A stretch of DNA of 64,000 nt from Desulfovibrio piger (GCF_900116045.1 NZ_LT630450.1:589501-653500); one strand, 5' to 3'. Counted from the stretch's first letter, positions 31,214 through 41,317 are shown. Made by a program: numbers and translations. Notes: a model not told the origin generated them from the letters alone.

Positions 31214-34200
31214 ATGCGCATCCAGAACATACGTTTCCAGAATCTCAATTCCCTGACCGGCATCTGGGAGATCGACCTGACCCGGCCAGACTTCGTCTCC
31301 GCCGGGATCTTTGCCATCACAGGCCCCACGGGGGCCGGCAAGACGACCATCCTGGACGCCATCTGCCTGGCCCTGTACGGCCGGACGCCGCGGCTCAAGA
31401 CCCTGAGCGACAGCGAGAACGAGATCATGTCCCGTCAGACCGGCGAGTGTATGGCGGAGGTGGTCTTCCAGATCGCCTCCGGGCGCCGTTACCGCTGCCA
31501 CTGGAGCCAGCGCCGGGCCCGGAAATCCCCGGAAGGCAGGCTCCAGGCGGCCCGGCACGAGATAGCGGACGCGGACAGCGGCCAGATCATCTGTGCCCAG
31601 AAAAGGGATATGGCCAGGGTGGTCACCGAGATAACCGGGCTGGATTTTGACCGCTTCACCCGCTCCATGATGCTGGCCCAGGGAGGTTTCTCGGCCTTTC
31701 TGGATGCTTCGGCCGATAGCCGGGCCCCCATACTTGAGAGCATCACCGGCACGGAGAAGTACAGCCGCATCTCCATGCTGGTACATGAACGGCACCGGCA
31801 GGAAAAACTCCTGCTGGAGGACATGCGCAAGGAGCTGGCCGGCAAGCCCCTGCTGGCCGCGGACGAGGAGCAGGCCTTGCGGCAGCAGCTGTCCCGGCTG
31901 GAAGAGCAGGGCCGGCTGCTCAAGACACAGGCGCAGCAGATGCAGCAGGCCGTGCAGTGGCTGCGGGGGCTTGATACGGCCCGGAGCCAGCTGGCCCGGA
32001 TAGAAGCGGAGGAGGAAAAACTTTCCCTCAGGGAGCAGGCGTTCCGCCCGCAGGCTCTGCGGCTGGAACAGGCACAGCGGGCTGCCCGCCTGGAAGGCAG
32101 TTATGCTGCTTTGCTGCAATTGCGTCATCAGCAAAGCCTGCTGACGGAACAGCGGCAGAACCATGCCACGGAGCTGCCCCGCTTGCAGGAGAAATTGCAG
32201 GAAGCCCGGCATAAACAGGAAGCGTGTGCCCGTCAGCTCGAAGAGGCCAAAGCGGAGCAGGCACGCCAGACGCCGTTGCTGCATCAGGTACGGGCCCTCG
32301 ACATCCAGCTGGAAAGCTCGGAAAAGGAGGTGCGTCGTGTCCTGCTGGATGTTCGCCAGCAGGAACAGGCCCTTGCCTCGTTACAGGCCCGCCGCGACAG
32401 TCGGCGGCAGGCGCTCGATGATATCCTCCGGCAGCAGGCCGCCGTGAAAAGCTGGCTGGACAGCCATGCGGCAGACGCCGGGCTGATGGAGCAGTTGAGC
32501 GGCATCAAGGCCGGTATCCAGCGGGTGCACGATCTTGAGCAGAAGCAGCGGCAACGGGACATGGCCCTGCGACAGGCCAGCCAGCAGCTGGAGAAGGACA
32601 ACGCACGGCTGGCTGAACGTCTCCGGCGTCAGGAAGTCGCCGCCACCGAACTCTCTCAGCTGGAAAGCAGACGCCGGAACTTGCTGGCGGAAAAAGAAAA
32701 ACTTCTGGAGGGACGTTCCCTGCTCCAGTGGCAGGAAGAATATAGCGACATCCAGAAAAAGATCCTGCTGTTACAGGCCATTGAAAAATCTCTGAATGAT
32801 GTTTTTCTTTACCATACCGAGTTACAGCGCTGGCGGCAGCAATTGCAGCAGTGGCAGGAACAGCATCAGCAAAACAAAACACTTCTGGAACAGCAGCAGG
32901 CTTTGCGGGATGCGCTGGAAGTCTCGCTGGCAAGTCTGGAGCGGGAACGCATGCTGGCCCTGCGCATCGCCAGCCTGGAGCAGCATCGGGCTGCGCTCGA
33001 GGAAGGACATGCCTGTCCCCTGTGCGGCTCACTGGAGCATCCTTACCTGCTGCAGGGGCTGCCGACTTCCGACAGCTGGCAGCAGATAGAAGATGTCCGT
33101 CAGCGCTTCACGGTGACGGATCAGCAGTGTGCCGCCTTGAGGGAGCGATTGACAGGTCTGGAACAAAGCCTGCTCGTCGGCATGGAGAATGCCCGGTCGC
33201 TTCAAGACAAGCTGCAGAAATCCCAGGAATATCTGGCACAACTGGCAGAGAAGGCCGGGCTGCCTTCCCTGCTGCGGGAATCCCTGGAAAGTGCCACGAA
33301 CTTCGTGCGGGAACAGCAGAAAAGGTTGGCCGAACTTCTGCGGGAGCTCTATCAGCGGATATCCACGGCAGACAAGCTTGAAAAGACCTGCCAGATGCTG
33401 GATGACAATCTCCCCCGCCTGCAGGAACAAAAGGCGATGCTGGATCAGGCCGTCGAGCAGCTCAGGCATGAGCTGGACATGGCCACTGCCGAGCAGCAGC
33501 GGGTACGTCAGGAAGTGGAGCAACTGCGACAGGAAGGACAGCAGGGGAGACAGGCCCTCGACACGATGCTGGCTGCCTATGATCTCGGCACCGCCGATGC
33601 TGAACTTTTGTCCATAGTGTCTGCCTTGAAGACCCGCCGTGCGGAATGGGAACGTCAGACGGCGGCCCTTTCACACCTGGCCGCTTCCCGGCAGGAACTT
33701 GAGCTGGCGGCAGGGCAGCATGATCAGGAAGTGAGATCGCAGCAGGCACACCTGGAGGCGCAGCAGCGGGAAGCCCGGGAACGGGAAGAGCAATGGAAAA
33801 AGCTGCACGAACAGCGTCTGGCCCTGTTTGCCAAAAAAGATGTCCAGGAAGTCGAGGCCGGGCTGGCCCGGGCAGTGACACAAGGTGAGCAGCGACTTGC
33901 CGACCAGACCGCCGTGGCCGGCAGGATGTCGGATGTGGTCACCATGACAGAATCCGCCATCAGAGAAAAAGATGCCTTGCTGGCCGGTATCGCCGGCCAG
34001 ACAGAGCACGCCGGGCAGGCCTTCGCGCAAGGCCTGCAGCAGGAAGCCTTTGCCGACGAACGGAGTTTTTTGCAAGCCTGCCTGCCTGCGGACGAAAGGG
34101 GAGAACTGGAGCGGCTTTCACAGGAACTGCACGAAGCCCGCATGGAGCTGTCGGGGCGGAGCAGAGCGGCCAGGGAGCATCTGGCCACCGAGACTGCCAG

Positions 34201-34906
34201 GGCCCTGACGACAAAGAACCAGGAAGAACTGGAACAGGCACTGGCTGCGCTGGATCAGCAGCAGGCAGCACAGCAACAGGAACAGGGAGCATGCCTGCAA
34301 CGGCTGGCGGACAATGAGCGTTTGCATCAGGAACAGCGCGTACTGGTAGAGCGCATGGAACAGCAGGAACGCGTGTTCGAGCAATGGTCCGCGTTGCAGG
34401 AACTGATAGGGTCCGCTGACGGGAAAAAATTCCGTAACATCGTCCAGCAGATGAACCTTGAGTTGATGGTCGCCCATGCCAATGGGCAGCTGGTCAAAAT
34501 GACTGACCGCTATATGCTGGAGGTGGGCAGCGGGCCGTTGGAGCTCAATATCCGTGATAACTACCAGGCCGGAGAGCTGCGCAGCACAAAAAACCTCTCT
34601 GGAGGCGAAAGCTTTCTTGTCAGCCTGGCCCTGGCCCTGGGGCTCTCCCAGATGGCCAGCCGTACTACCAGGATCGATTCCCTCTTCCTTGATGAAGGTT
34701 TCGGTACGCTGGATGAAGATGCGCTGGACACAGCGCTGAGTACCTTGGCCAGCCTGCAGCAGCGGGGGAAACTGATCGGTATCATCTCCCACGTACAGAG
34801 TTTGAAGGAACGAGTGCCAACTCAGATAGAGGTGCTTCCCATCGGTGGCGGCAGGAGCCGCATCCTTGGTCCCGGGTGCCGCCATAAAAGCGAATGCGAC
34901 AATTGA
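31214..34906 (+). CDS. sbcC: Nuclease SbcCD subunit C (Rad50-like ATPase)
   Basis: SMC-like ATPase partner of SbcD. The 1230-aa protein has the N-terminal Walker A GPTGAGKTTILDA, a long coiled coil on both sides of a zinc hook with CPLC (Cys601 and Cys604 in GHACPLCGSLEHP), and the C-terminal signature LSGGESFLVSLALALGLS and Walker B SLFLDEGFGTLDE. Gln-rich coiled-coil repeats fill about residues 200-1050. It is longer than E. coli SbcC (1048 aa) because of longer coils. It ends with a strong terminator and is the last gene of the unit. Confidence 0.95.
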   Translation: MRIQNIRFQNLNSLTGIWEIDLTRPDFVSAGIFAITGPTGAGKTTILDAICLALYGRTPRLKTLSDSENEIMSRQTGECMAEVVFQIASGRRYRCHWSQRRARKSPEGRLQAARHEIADADSGQIICAQKRDMARVVTEITGLDFDRFTRSMMLAQGGFSAFLDASADSRAPILESITGTEKYSRISMLVHERHRQEKLLLEDMRKELAGKPLLAADEEQALRQQLSRLEEQGRLLKTQAQQMQQAVQWLRGLDTARSQLARIEAEEEKLSLREQAFRPQALRLEQAQRAARLEGSYAALLQLRHQQSLLTEQRQNHATELPRLQEKLQEARHKQEACARQLEEAKAEQARQTPLLHQVRALDIQLESSEKEVRRVLLDVRQQEQALASLQARRDSRRQALDDILRQQAAVKSWLDSHAADAGLMEQLSGIKAGIQRVHDLEQKQRQRDMALRQASQQLEKDNARLAERLRRQEVAATELSQLESRRRNLLAEKEKLLEGRSLLQWQEEYSDIQKKILLLQAIEKSLNDVFLYHTELQRWRQQLQQWQEQHQQNKTLLEQQQALRDALEVSLASLERERMLALRIASLEQHRAALEEGHACPLCGSLEHPYLLQGLPTSDSWQQIEDVRQRFTVTDQQCAALRERLTGLEQSLLVGMENARSLQDKLQKSQEYLAQLAEKAGLPSLLRESLESATNFVREQQKRLAELLRELYQRISTADKLEKTCQMLDDNLPRLQEQKAMLDQAVEQLRHELDMATAEQQRVRQEVEQLRQEGQQGRQALDTMLAAYDLGTADAELLSIVSALKTRRAEWERQTAALSHLAASRQELELAAGQHDQEVRSQQAHLEAQQREAREREEQWKKLHEQRLALFAKKDVQEVEAGLARAVTQGEQRLADQTAVAGRMSDVVTMTESAIREKDALLAGIAGQTEHAGQAFAQGLQQEAFADERSFLQACLPADERGELERLSQELHEARMELSGRSRAAREHLATETARALTTKNQEELEQALAALDQQQAAQQQEQGACLQRLADNERLHQEQRVLVERMEQQERVFEQWSALQELIGSADGKKFRNIVQQMNLELMVAHANGQLVKMTDRYMLEVGSGPLELNIRDNYQAGELRSTKNLSGGESFLVSLALALGLSQMASRTTRIDSLFLDEGFGTLDEDALDTALSTLASLQQRGKLIGIISHVQSLKERVPTQIEVLPIGGGRSRILGPGCRHKSECDN

Positions 34907-34938
34907 TAATTGCTTTTATTTAGATCACTAAAAAAGCA

Positions 34939-34988
34939 AAATTCCCCAGAAAGGCTCAAAATCAATTCTGAGCCTTTCTGGGGAATTT
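34939..34988 (+). terminator. Strong terminator after sbcC
   Basis: Twenty base pairs of perfect inverted repeat, AAATTCCCCAGAAAGGCTCA and its complement, around a 10-nt loop. The T-rich 3-prime flank fits an intrinsic terminator, which may act in both directions. Confidence 0.85.
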
Positions 34989-35003
34989 ATGATTATTGGG
35001 ACG

Positions 35004-35035
35004 GAAAAATTTTTTTGAGGGCTTAAAATCAAAAT
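35004..35035 (+). repeat. Copy 1 of a 32-bp dispersed repeat
   Basis: GAAAAATTTTTTT followed by GGGCTTAAAATCAAAAT. The same sequence with about three differences occurs inverted at 60292-60323, some 25 kb away. Both lie in AT-rich non-coding DNA. It may be a genomic repeat or the end of a decayed mobile element. Confidence 0.55.
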
Positions 35036-35268
35036 ATGGGCCATACTTTTTCACGCATTATTCCTAAAAAACGGCTGACATCTGCGCCTGCAAGATGAAA
35101 AACGGCGGCTATCGGTAAAAATCCTTCCTGGAGAGCAATTTTTTAAAGTAATACATTAATTTTTAAGGAGCCTCCCCCTCCCTTGCCCATCCGGGATCAG
35201 CGTCCAAAAATTGGCCACCTGTTCAAAAATTAGTCAGGCCCGCGTCGGGATTGCTGCCAGCATCTTTG

Positions 35269-35297
35269 TTGTTTTCTGGCGGTGAATGCGCTATACA
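35269..35297 (+). promoter_or_regulatory. Candidate sigma-70 promoter of rpsA
   Basis: TTGTTT (35269-35274), a 17-bp spacer and TATACA (35292-35297), followed by a leader of about 37 nt with SD AAGGAGC before the rpsA ATG. The spacing is ideal, the boxes are only near consensus. Confidence 0.5.
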
Positions 35298-35341
35298 AGG
35301 GGACTTCACAGGAAATTATTTGTTTAAGGAGCAAATATACC

Positions 35342-36805
35342 ATGACTGACGAAAAGAATCTGTCCACCTTCGAAGAAGGCAGCGAAGACTTCGCCGCCAT
35401 GTTCGCGGCCCAGGAAGCCGGCACTGTGCGCCTGCAGCCTGGCCAGAAAGTGACGGGCACCATCATCACCATCACCGGCGACTCTGTCTTTGTGGATGTG
35501 GGCATCAAGCTGGATGGCATCATGGACCGCAAGGACATCCTCGATGCCGACGGCAACGAAAGCGTTGCCCCTGGTGACAGCATCGAAGTCTATGTCGTGG
35601 GTACCTCCGCTGGTGAGATCCGTCTGTCCCGCTCCATGAGTGGCGCCGGCATGGCTGCCCTGGAAGACGCCCGCGACGCCGGTGTGCCCGTGGACGGCCG
35701 CGTGACCGGTACCTGCAAGGGCGGCTACACTGTCAGTGTGATGGGCAAGAACGCCTTCTGTCCCGGCAGCCAGATGGACAGCGTGAGCGTGACCGACGCC
35801 GAAGCCCTGGTGGGCCGTACCATGCAGTTCCTCATCATCCGTGTGGAAAACCGCGGCCGCAACATCGTGGTCTCCCGACGTGCCCTGCTGGATCGTGAGC
35901 GTCAGGAAAATCTGGAAAAGGTCCTGGCCTCCCTCAATGTGGGCGATACCGTGGAAGGCCGCATCACCCGTCTGGCCTCCTTTGGTGCCTTCATGGAACT
36001 GGCCCCCGGCGTGGAAGGCATGATCCACCTCTCCGAACTGTCCTGGTCCCGCGTGAACAGCGCTGACGAAGCGGTGGCCGTGGGCGATGTGGTGCGCGCC
36101 AAGCTTCTGTCCGTCAGCAAGGACGACAAGGGCCGTACCCGTATTTCCCTGTCCCGCAAGAAGGCTGAAGGTGATCCCTGGCTTCAGGTCGCCGACCGTC
36201 TGACCGCCGGCAGCGTGGTGGAAGGAAAGGTCGTGCGTATCGCTCCCTTCGGTGCTTTCGTGGAACTGCTGCCTGGCGTGGAAGGGCTGGTGCACCTTTC
36301 CGAAATGTCCTGGACCAAGCGCGTGAACAAGGCCGAGGACGTGGTGAGCGTGGGCGACGTGATCTCCGTCAAGATCAAGGATATCAACGTGGAAAGCCGC
36401 CGCATCTCCCTGAGCCTGCGTGACGCCGAAGGCGACCCCTGGCAGGATGCCGACCAGCGCTTCGCTGCCGGTACCGTGGTGACGGGTACGGTGGAAAGCC
36501 GCAGCCAGTTCGGCCTGTTTGTGAGCCTGGCCCCCGGCATCACCGGCCTGCTGCCCGCCGGCGTGATCAAAAATGCCAAGAACAGCGGTGAATTCTCCAA
36601 GCTGGACAAGGGTGACAGCGTGACCCTGGTCGTGCAGTCCGTGGATACGGCTGCCCGTCGCATCAGCCTGGCTCCCGAAGGTATGGAAGAGGCTTCCGCC
36701 GCTGAAGACAAGTCCTGGAAACAGCACACCAGTTCCGCTCCCAAGGATGCCGGCATGAGCATCATGGCACAGGCTTTGCAGAAGGCTCTGCAAAACAAAC
36801 GCTAA
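35342..36805 (+). CDS. rpsA: 30S ribosomal protein S1
   Basis: RNA-binding protein that brings mRNA to the 30S subunit. The 487-aa protein is made of five S1 domains: about 35-100 (VTGTIITITGDSVFVDVG), 110-185 (KGGYTVSVMGKNAFCPGSQ), 200-275 (RITRLASFGAFMELAPGVEG), 285-365 (VVRIAPFGAFVELLPGVEG) and 370-450 (VESRSQFGLFVSLAPGITG), followed by a short tail. E. coli S1 has six domains (557 aa), so this is the five-domain type. ATG 35342 has SD AAGGAG. It has its own promoter; degP follows with 14 bp between. Confidence 0.95.
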   Translation: MTDEKNLSTFEEGSEDFAAMFAAQEAGTVRLQPGQKVTGTIITITGDSVFVDVGIKLDGIMDRKDILDADGNESVAPGDSIEVYVVGTSAGEIRLSRSMSGAGMAALEDARDAGVPVDGRVTGTCKGGYTVSVMGKNAFCPGSQMDSVSVTDAEALVGRTMQFLIIRVENRGRNIVVSRRALLDRERQENLEKVLASLNVGDTVEGRITRLASFGAFMELAPGVEGMIHLSELSWSRVNSADEAVAVGDVVRAKLLSVSKDDKGRTRISLSRKKAEGDPWLQVADRLTAGSVVEGKVVRIAPFGAFVELLPGVEGLVHLSEMSWTKRVNKAEDVVSVGDVISVKIKDINVESRRISLSLRDAEGDPWQDADQRFAAGTVVTGTVESRSQFGLFVSLAPGITGLLPAGVIKNAKNSGEFSKLDKGDSVTLVVQSVDTAARRISLAPEGMEEASAAEDKSWKQHTSSAPKDAGMSIMAQALQKALQNKR

Positions 36806-36819
36806 GGAGTGTGCCCTGT

Positions 36820-38262
36820 ATGAGGATTAAACACTTTCTCCCTGCCGTGCTGGCTCTGGTCCTGTTCACGGCAGCGCAATTCGCCCAGGCGGCCAGTCTT
36901 CCCGAGTTCAGTGAGCTGGCTGCCAAATGCGGCCCGGCTGTCGTCAACATCAGTGCGGAGCGTACCTCTCCGGCTGCGGCCGGCCCTGAGGAATTCTTCG
37001 GCGAGATGTTCCGCGGCATGCCGCCGGGAGCGGACCGCTTCTTTGAATTTTTCGGCGGCCCCAATGCGCGCGGAAAGCGTCCTCCGCAAAAACAGATGTC
37101 GCGTGGTTCCGGTTTCATCATCTCGCCTGACGGTTATATCGTGACCAACTACCATGTGGTGGCCGATGGTGACAGCATCCAGGTGACCCTGGACGAAAGC
37201 AACGGCAAAACTGCCCCGCTGACGGCCACGGTCGTGGGGACGGACGAAGATACGGACCTTGCCCTGCTCAAGGTCGATGCCAAAAAGGACCTGCCCTTCC
37301 TCAAGTTCGGCGATTCCGATGCCCTGCTGGTGGGGGAATGGCTGCTGGCCATCGGCAATCCTTTCGCTCTGGACCATACGGTCACGGCCGGTATCCTTTC
37401 GGCCAAGAACCGCAACATCCATGCCGGTCCGTTTGACAACTTCCTGCAGACGGACGCCTCCATCAATCCCGGCAACAGCGGTGGTCCGCTGCTGAACATG
37501 AAGGGCGAGGTCATCGGCATCAATACGGCCATCATCGCCAGCGGGCAGGGGATCGGCTTTGCCATCCCCAGCAACATGGCGGCCGGTATCGTGGAACAGA
37601 TCAAGAGCGGCAAAAAGGTCAGCCGCGGCTGGATCGGCGTGACCATCCAGGATGTGGATGAAAACACGGCCAAGGCTCTCGGCATGGAACATCCCGCCGG
37701 TGCCCTGGTGGCCAGCGTCCTGGACGGTGAGCCGGCGGCCAAGGCCGGCATCGAAGCCGGTGACGTCATCACCAAGGTCAACGGCAAGGGCGTGGAAGAT
37801 GCCTCCGCCCTGTTGCGGGCCATCGCGGCCCACAAACCTGGTACGGCAGTGACCCTGGCCGTGTGGCGCAACGGCAAAGCTGTTGAGCTGAACGTGACCC
37901 TGGGGGATCGTCAGGCAGGCGTCAACGGCGGCAAGCCTTCCGAGGCCGGCCAGAAGCAGCAGAACCAGGGCCAGCTTGGCCTGACCGTGCGTCCCCTCAA
38001 GGATGAGGAGCGCCGCGAGCTGAAGCTGGACGGCAAGGGCGGCCTGCTGGTTCTGGATGTGGATTCCAGCAAGCCTGCTGCCGAAGCCGGTGTCCGGCCC
38101 GGTGACGTCATCATCAAGGCCAACCGTCAGACGGTATCTTCTCCCGAAGACCTGTCAAAGATAGTGACGGGCGAGGGCAGCAAGCGGGGTGCCGTCATGC
38201 TGCAGATCAACCGCCGGGGCGAGAATATCTTCCGCGCGGTTCCTGTAACCGGTGGCAAATAG
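36820..38262 (+). CDS. degP: DegP/HtrA-type periplasmic serine protease
   Basis: Envelope protease/chaperone. The 480-aa protein has a signal peptide (1-25), the protease domain with catalytic triad His112 (TNYHVV), Asp146 (DTDLALL) and Ser220 (NPGNSGGPLL), and two PDZ domains (about 260-350 and 385-475). That is the full DegP/DegQ layout. ATG 36820 is preceded by AAGGAG (spacing 9); a GTG at 36811 is less likely. It follows rpsA by 14 bp, so it may be co-transcribed with it, and a terminator follows. Confidence 0.93.
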   Translation: MRIKHFLPAVLALVLFTAAQFAQAASLPEFSELAAKCGPAVVNISAERTSPAAAGPEEFFGEMFRGMPPGADRFFEFFGGPNARGKRPPQKQMSRGSGFIISPDGYIVTNYHVVADGDSIQVTLDESNGKTAPLTATVVGTDEDTDLALLKVDAKKDLPFLKFGDSDALLVGEWLLAIGNPFALDHTVTAGILSAKNRNIHAGPFDNFLQTDASINPGNSGGPLLNMKGEVIGINTAIIASGQGIGFAIPSNMAAGIVEQIKSGKKVSRGWIGVTIQDVDENTAKALGMEHPAGALVASVLDGEPAAKAGIEAGDVITKVNGKGVEDASALLRAIAAHKPGTAVTLAVWRNGKAVELNVTLGDRQAGVNGGKPSEAGQKQQNQGQLGLTVRPLKDEERRELKLDGKGGLLVLDVDSSKPAAEAGVRPGDVIIKANRQTVSSPEDLSKIVTGEGSKRGAVMLQINRRGENIFRAVPVTGGK

Positions 38263-38280
38263 TCCAAACATATGATCACG

Positions 38281-38309
38281 GGGGGCCTGCAAGGCCCCCT
38301 TTCTTTTTT
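38281..38309 (+). terminator. Intrinsic terminator after degP
   Basis: GGGGGCC / GGCCCCC with a 5-nt loop, then TTTCTTTTTT. It lies 18 bp after the stop of degP. Confidence 0.85.
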
Positions 38310-38363
38310 ACTGGCTTGCGGGTCGGCAGGGGAAACGGTAGAAAAGGGGCAGGAGGATACATC

Positions 38364-40004
38364 ATGGCAGTACATCCCCATGCCGGCAAGCTGCCGGCGC
38401 CCGAGACACTGGAAAATATTCCCGCGCTCGTCAGTGCCTACTACACGGAATCCCCCGATCCACACCAGGCTGCGCAACGTGTGTCCTTTGGTACATCCGG
38501 GCACCGTGGCTCCTCGCTGAAACAGACCTTCAACGAACGCCACATCCATGCCATCACCCAGGCCGTCTGCGATTACCGCAAACAGCACGGCATCACCGGC
38601 CCTCTGTTCATGGGCGGGGATACGCACGCCCTGTCGGAACCGGCCTTTCGCAGCGCTCTTGAAGTCCTGACAGCCAATGATGTCCAGGTGCGCATCTCCC
38701 ACGACGGCTCCGCCACGGCGACCCCCGCGGTCTCCCATGCCATCCTGTGCTGGAACAGCGAATACGGCAGCCAGGCCCTGGCTGATGGTATCATCATCAC
38801 GCCCTCCCATAATCCCCCGGCTGACGGTGGTTTCAAATATAATCCGCCGCATGGCGGACCCGCCGAAACGGCGGTGACCGCCTGGATCGAAAACCGGGCC
38901 AACGGCTATCTCGACCATCTCAATTGTGACGTCCACCGCCTGCCATACAGCAGTGCCCGACGTTCTTCTCTGGTGCACGGTTATGATTTTACGGCCCGCT
39001 ATGTGGAAGATCTGCCGCGCATCCTGGATATGGACAGCATCGCTGCTTCCGGCATCGCCCTGGGGGTCGATCCTCTGGGGGGTGCCAGCCTCTCGCTGTG
39101 GGAACCCATAGCCGAGCGCTACAAGCTGCGCCTGACCGTGGTCAACAAGGTCATTGATCCCACGTTCCGTTTTGTCCCCTGTGACAAGGACGGCAAGATC
39201 AGGATGGACTGTTCCTCTCCCTATGTCATGAGCGGCCTGCTTGGGATGCGCGACCGCTTCGATCTGGCTTTTGCCTGTGACCCGGACTCGGACCGCCACG
39301 GCATCGTGGCCAAAAGCGGTCTGATGAATCCCAATCACTATCTGGCCTCCGTGGCCTGGCATCTTTTCCGCAGCCGCTTCCAGTGGCGGGCCGATGCCGG
39401 TATCGGCAAGACCCTGGTGACCAGCGCCATGCTGGACAGGGTAGGCCGGGAGCTGGGACGCAAGGTCATCGAAGTCCCGGTCGGCTTCAAATGGTTCGTG
39501 CCCTATCTGACGGACGGCAGTTGCGGTATGGGCTGTGAGGAAAGTGCGGGGGCTTCCTTCCTCTGCTTCGACGGCAGCCCCTGGAGTACGGACAAGGACG
39601 GACCCTTGCTCTGCCTGCTGGCAGCGGAAATGGCCGCCCGGGAAGAGCGGGGGCCGGACGAGATCTATCACAGTCTGACGGAACAGTTTGGCGCGCCTCT
39701 GTATCAGCGCCAGGATGCCCCGGCTGATGACCACGTGCGTGCCTGCCTTAAAGCCCTGAAGGCGGAGGATATCCAGATGCAGACAGTGGCGGGATCCCCG
39801 GTTACCGGAATCCTGACGACGGCACCGGGGAATGGGGCCGCCATCGGCGGTGTCAAGGTCTGTAGCCAGGATGGCTGGTTTGCCATCCGGCCTTCCGGGA
39901 CCGAAGCTATCTGCAAGGTCTATGCAGAAAGTTTTCTTGGTGAGCAGCACTTGCATGCCCTGCAAGAGGAGGCCCAGGCCTTGTTGCAGCGTCTGCTGGC
40001 GTGA
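38364..40004 (+). CDS. pgm: Phosphoglucomutase (alpha-D-glucose phosphate-specific)
   Basis: Interconverts glucose 1- and 6-phosphate. The 546-aa length is that of the alpha-D-glucose-specific class. It has the N-terminal FGTSGHRG, the phosphoserine loop IITPSHNPPADGGFKYNPPHGG, the metal loop AFACDPDSDRHGIV, the sugar loop CGMGCEESAGASF and the phosphate-binding FAIRPSGTEAICKVY. ATG 38364 has SD AGGAGG. Its own promoter should lie in the 100 bp before it; a terminator is directly behind. Confidence 0.96.
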   Translation: MAVHPHAGKLPAPETLENIPALVSAYYTESPDPHQAAQRVSFGTSGHRGSSLKQTFNERHIHAITQAVCDYRKQHGITGPLFMGGDTHALSEPAFRSALEVLTANDVQVRISHDGSATATPAVSHAILCWNSEYGSQALADGIIITPSHNPPADGGFKYNPPHGGPAETAVTAWIENRANGYLDHLNCDVHRLPYSSARRSSLVHGYDFTARYVEDLPRILDMDSIAASGIALGVDPLGGASLSLWEPIAERYKLRLTVVNKVIDPTFRFVPCDKDGKIRMDCSSPYVMSGLLGMRDRFDLAFACDPDSDRHGIVAKSGLMNPNHYLASVAWHLFRSRFQWRADAGIGKTLVTSAMLDRVGRELGRKVIEVPVGFKWFVPYLTDGSCGMGCEESAGASFLCFDGSPWSTDKDGPLLCLLAAEMAAREERGPDEIYHSLTEQFGAPLYQRQDAPADDHVRACLKALKAEDIQMQTVAGSPVTGILTTAPGNGAAIGGVKVCSQDGWFAIRPSGTEAICKVYAESFLGEQHLHALQEEAQALLQRLLA

Positions 40005-40035
40005 GCCGGCAATCAGCCAGCCCTCGTAACGTATA

Positions 40036-40062
40036 AAAAGGACGCCAGCAGGCGTCCTTTTT
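40036..40062 (+). terminator. Intrinsic terminator after pgm
   Basis: AAAAGGACGCC / GGCGTCCTTTT with an AGCA loop, continuing into T residues. It may also serve the convergent rluB gene from the other side. Confidence 0.85.
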
Positions 40063-40198
40063 ATGTGATCTCATGCTGTGACGACTCGTATGGCATCTGC
40101 CGTCCGGCCCTTCCGGCAGACAATTTGCCCGGTTCAGCTCTCCCCCGTTTTGAGGCTTCCTCACGCATGGCTAGCGGCGCCAGCGCTACCCAAATCCT

Positions 40199-41086
40199 TT
40201 ACCGCCGGATCTCCGCAGCCTGGAGCAGGGCAGCGACTTCTGTCCCGGACAGAAAGCGACAGCTCCCTGGAGGAAGATCACCAAGGCCAAGGGGGCCAAG
40301 CCGGATACGCTTCAGTCGCAGGATGGTCAGGCCGAGATCCCGGCACATCCGGCGGATCTGACGGTTGACCCCCTGGTGCAGTACCATCCGCAACCGGGTG
40401 TGGCCATTGGCCTGCATCCGGCTTTCCACTTCGACCGGACGCAATGCCTCTCCCTCTGCCAAGGTCATGCCACGGCGCATGGTCGCCAGGGCTGCTGCCG
40501 GAACCGTACCGCGAACAAGGACATCATAGGTCTTGGGCTGATGATGGCGGGGGTGCATCAGACGCTGCGCCAGCTCGCCATCATTGGTCAGCAGCAGCAA
40601 TCCCTCTGAAAAATAATCAAGCCTTCCAATGGGATAAACCCTGTTCCGCCGCATTTCTGCCGTCAGGCAATCCAAAACCGTGGGACGCCCCTGCGGATCG
40701 TGCGCTGTACACATGACCTGTATCGGCTTGTGCAGCATGATATAGGAAAAAGAGGTGGGCAAGGCCGCAAGCCGTCGGCCCTCGACCAGGACGACATCGT
40801 CAGGAAGGATGCGCCTGGCGGGAGCGTGCTCCACCATCCCGTTGACCTGGACAGCACCGGCAAAAATGAGCTCATCGGCCTTGCGACGGGAGCAATAGCC
40901 GGACGCCGCGATGAATTTGTTGAGCCGGATCCCGTCCTGCGGATCTTCCTCCAGCCCAGATGGAGCAGAACTTTCCCGTGGAGCAGGGGAGGAATGACCG
41001 TTTTCAGGCGATCTGGATGCAGGCATACCTGGATGGCGCCGGGAGCGTCCACCATGGCTATGGAAAGAAGAGGATTTGGCGTGCAT
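40199..41086 (-). CDS. rluB: 23S rRNA pseudouridine synthase (RluB/RsuA family)
   Basis: A 295-aa enzyme. After a disordered, Ser/Pro-rich tail of about 50 residues comes an S4 RNA-binding domain (about 53-100, IRLNKFIAASGYCSRRKADELI) and the catalytic domain with GRLDYFSEGLLLLTNDG (catalytic Asp in GRLD), KTYDVLVRG and HQGVNRQIRRMC. That is the RluB/RluE/RsuA family; RluB (U2605 of 23S rRNA) is most usual for a protein with the S4 domain, but RsuA cannot be excluded. It converges with pgm. The N-terminal tail is long; a later start is possible. Confidence 0.88.
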   Translation of the reverse strand: MHAKSSSFHSHGGRSRRHPGMPASRSPENGHSSPAPRESSAPSGLEEDPQDGIRLNKFIAASGYCSRRKADELIFAGAVQVNGMVEHAPARRILPDDVVLVEGRRLAALPTSFSYIMLHKPIQVMCTAHDPQGRPTVLDCLTAEMRRNRVYPIGRLDYFSEGLLLLTNDGELAQRLMHPRHHQPKTYDVLVRGTVPAAALATMRRGMTLAEGEALRPVEVESRMQANGHTRLRMVLHQGVNRQIRRMCRDLGLTILRLKRIRLGPLGLGDLPPGSCRFLSGTEVAALLQAAEIRR

Positions 41087-41301
41087 GCTTTAGAGGTGTG
41101 GCAAAAAAGCAGCCATGTCAAGCGCGCTGCACGGAATGCCTCGGATGGCAGAAGATCAGCACAAAAATTTTTTCGTGCATGCGGTGAGCGGTGAAAGGCA
41201 AATTTATTTCAAGTGTGACTTGAGGAAAATGCGCGCCGAAAAAATACCAGCCCCATCCAGGGAGAGGAGTGCGATTTTTGTGCTCACATGAATAAAAGTT
41301 T

Positions 41302-41317
41302 ACATAATTATCATTAT
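41302..41317. promoter_or_regulatory. Fur-like palindrome
   Basis: ACATAATTATCATTATG contains the perfect inverted repeat CATAAT / ATTATG around TATC, similar to half of a Fur box. It lies 215 bp upstream of rluB and 470 bp before the rdgC-like gene, so the target is unclear. Confidence 0.3.

Larger units (their letters stand above)
34907..35341. other. Intergenic region between sbcC and rpsA
   Basis: No protein gene is supported. It contains a 20-bp perfect terminator hairpin at 34939-34988, an AT-rich tract with one copy of the 32-bp dispersed repeat (35004-35035), and a probable rpsA promoter (TTGTTT, 17 bp, TATACA). The transcript leader of rpsA would be about 40 nt. Confidence 0.6.
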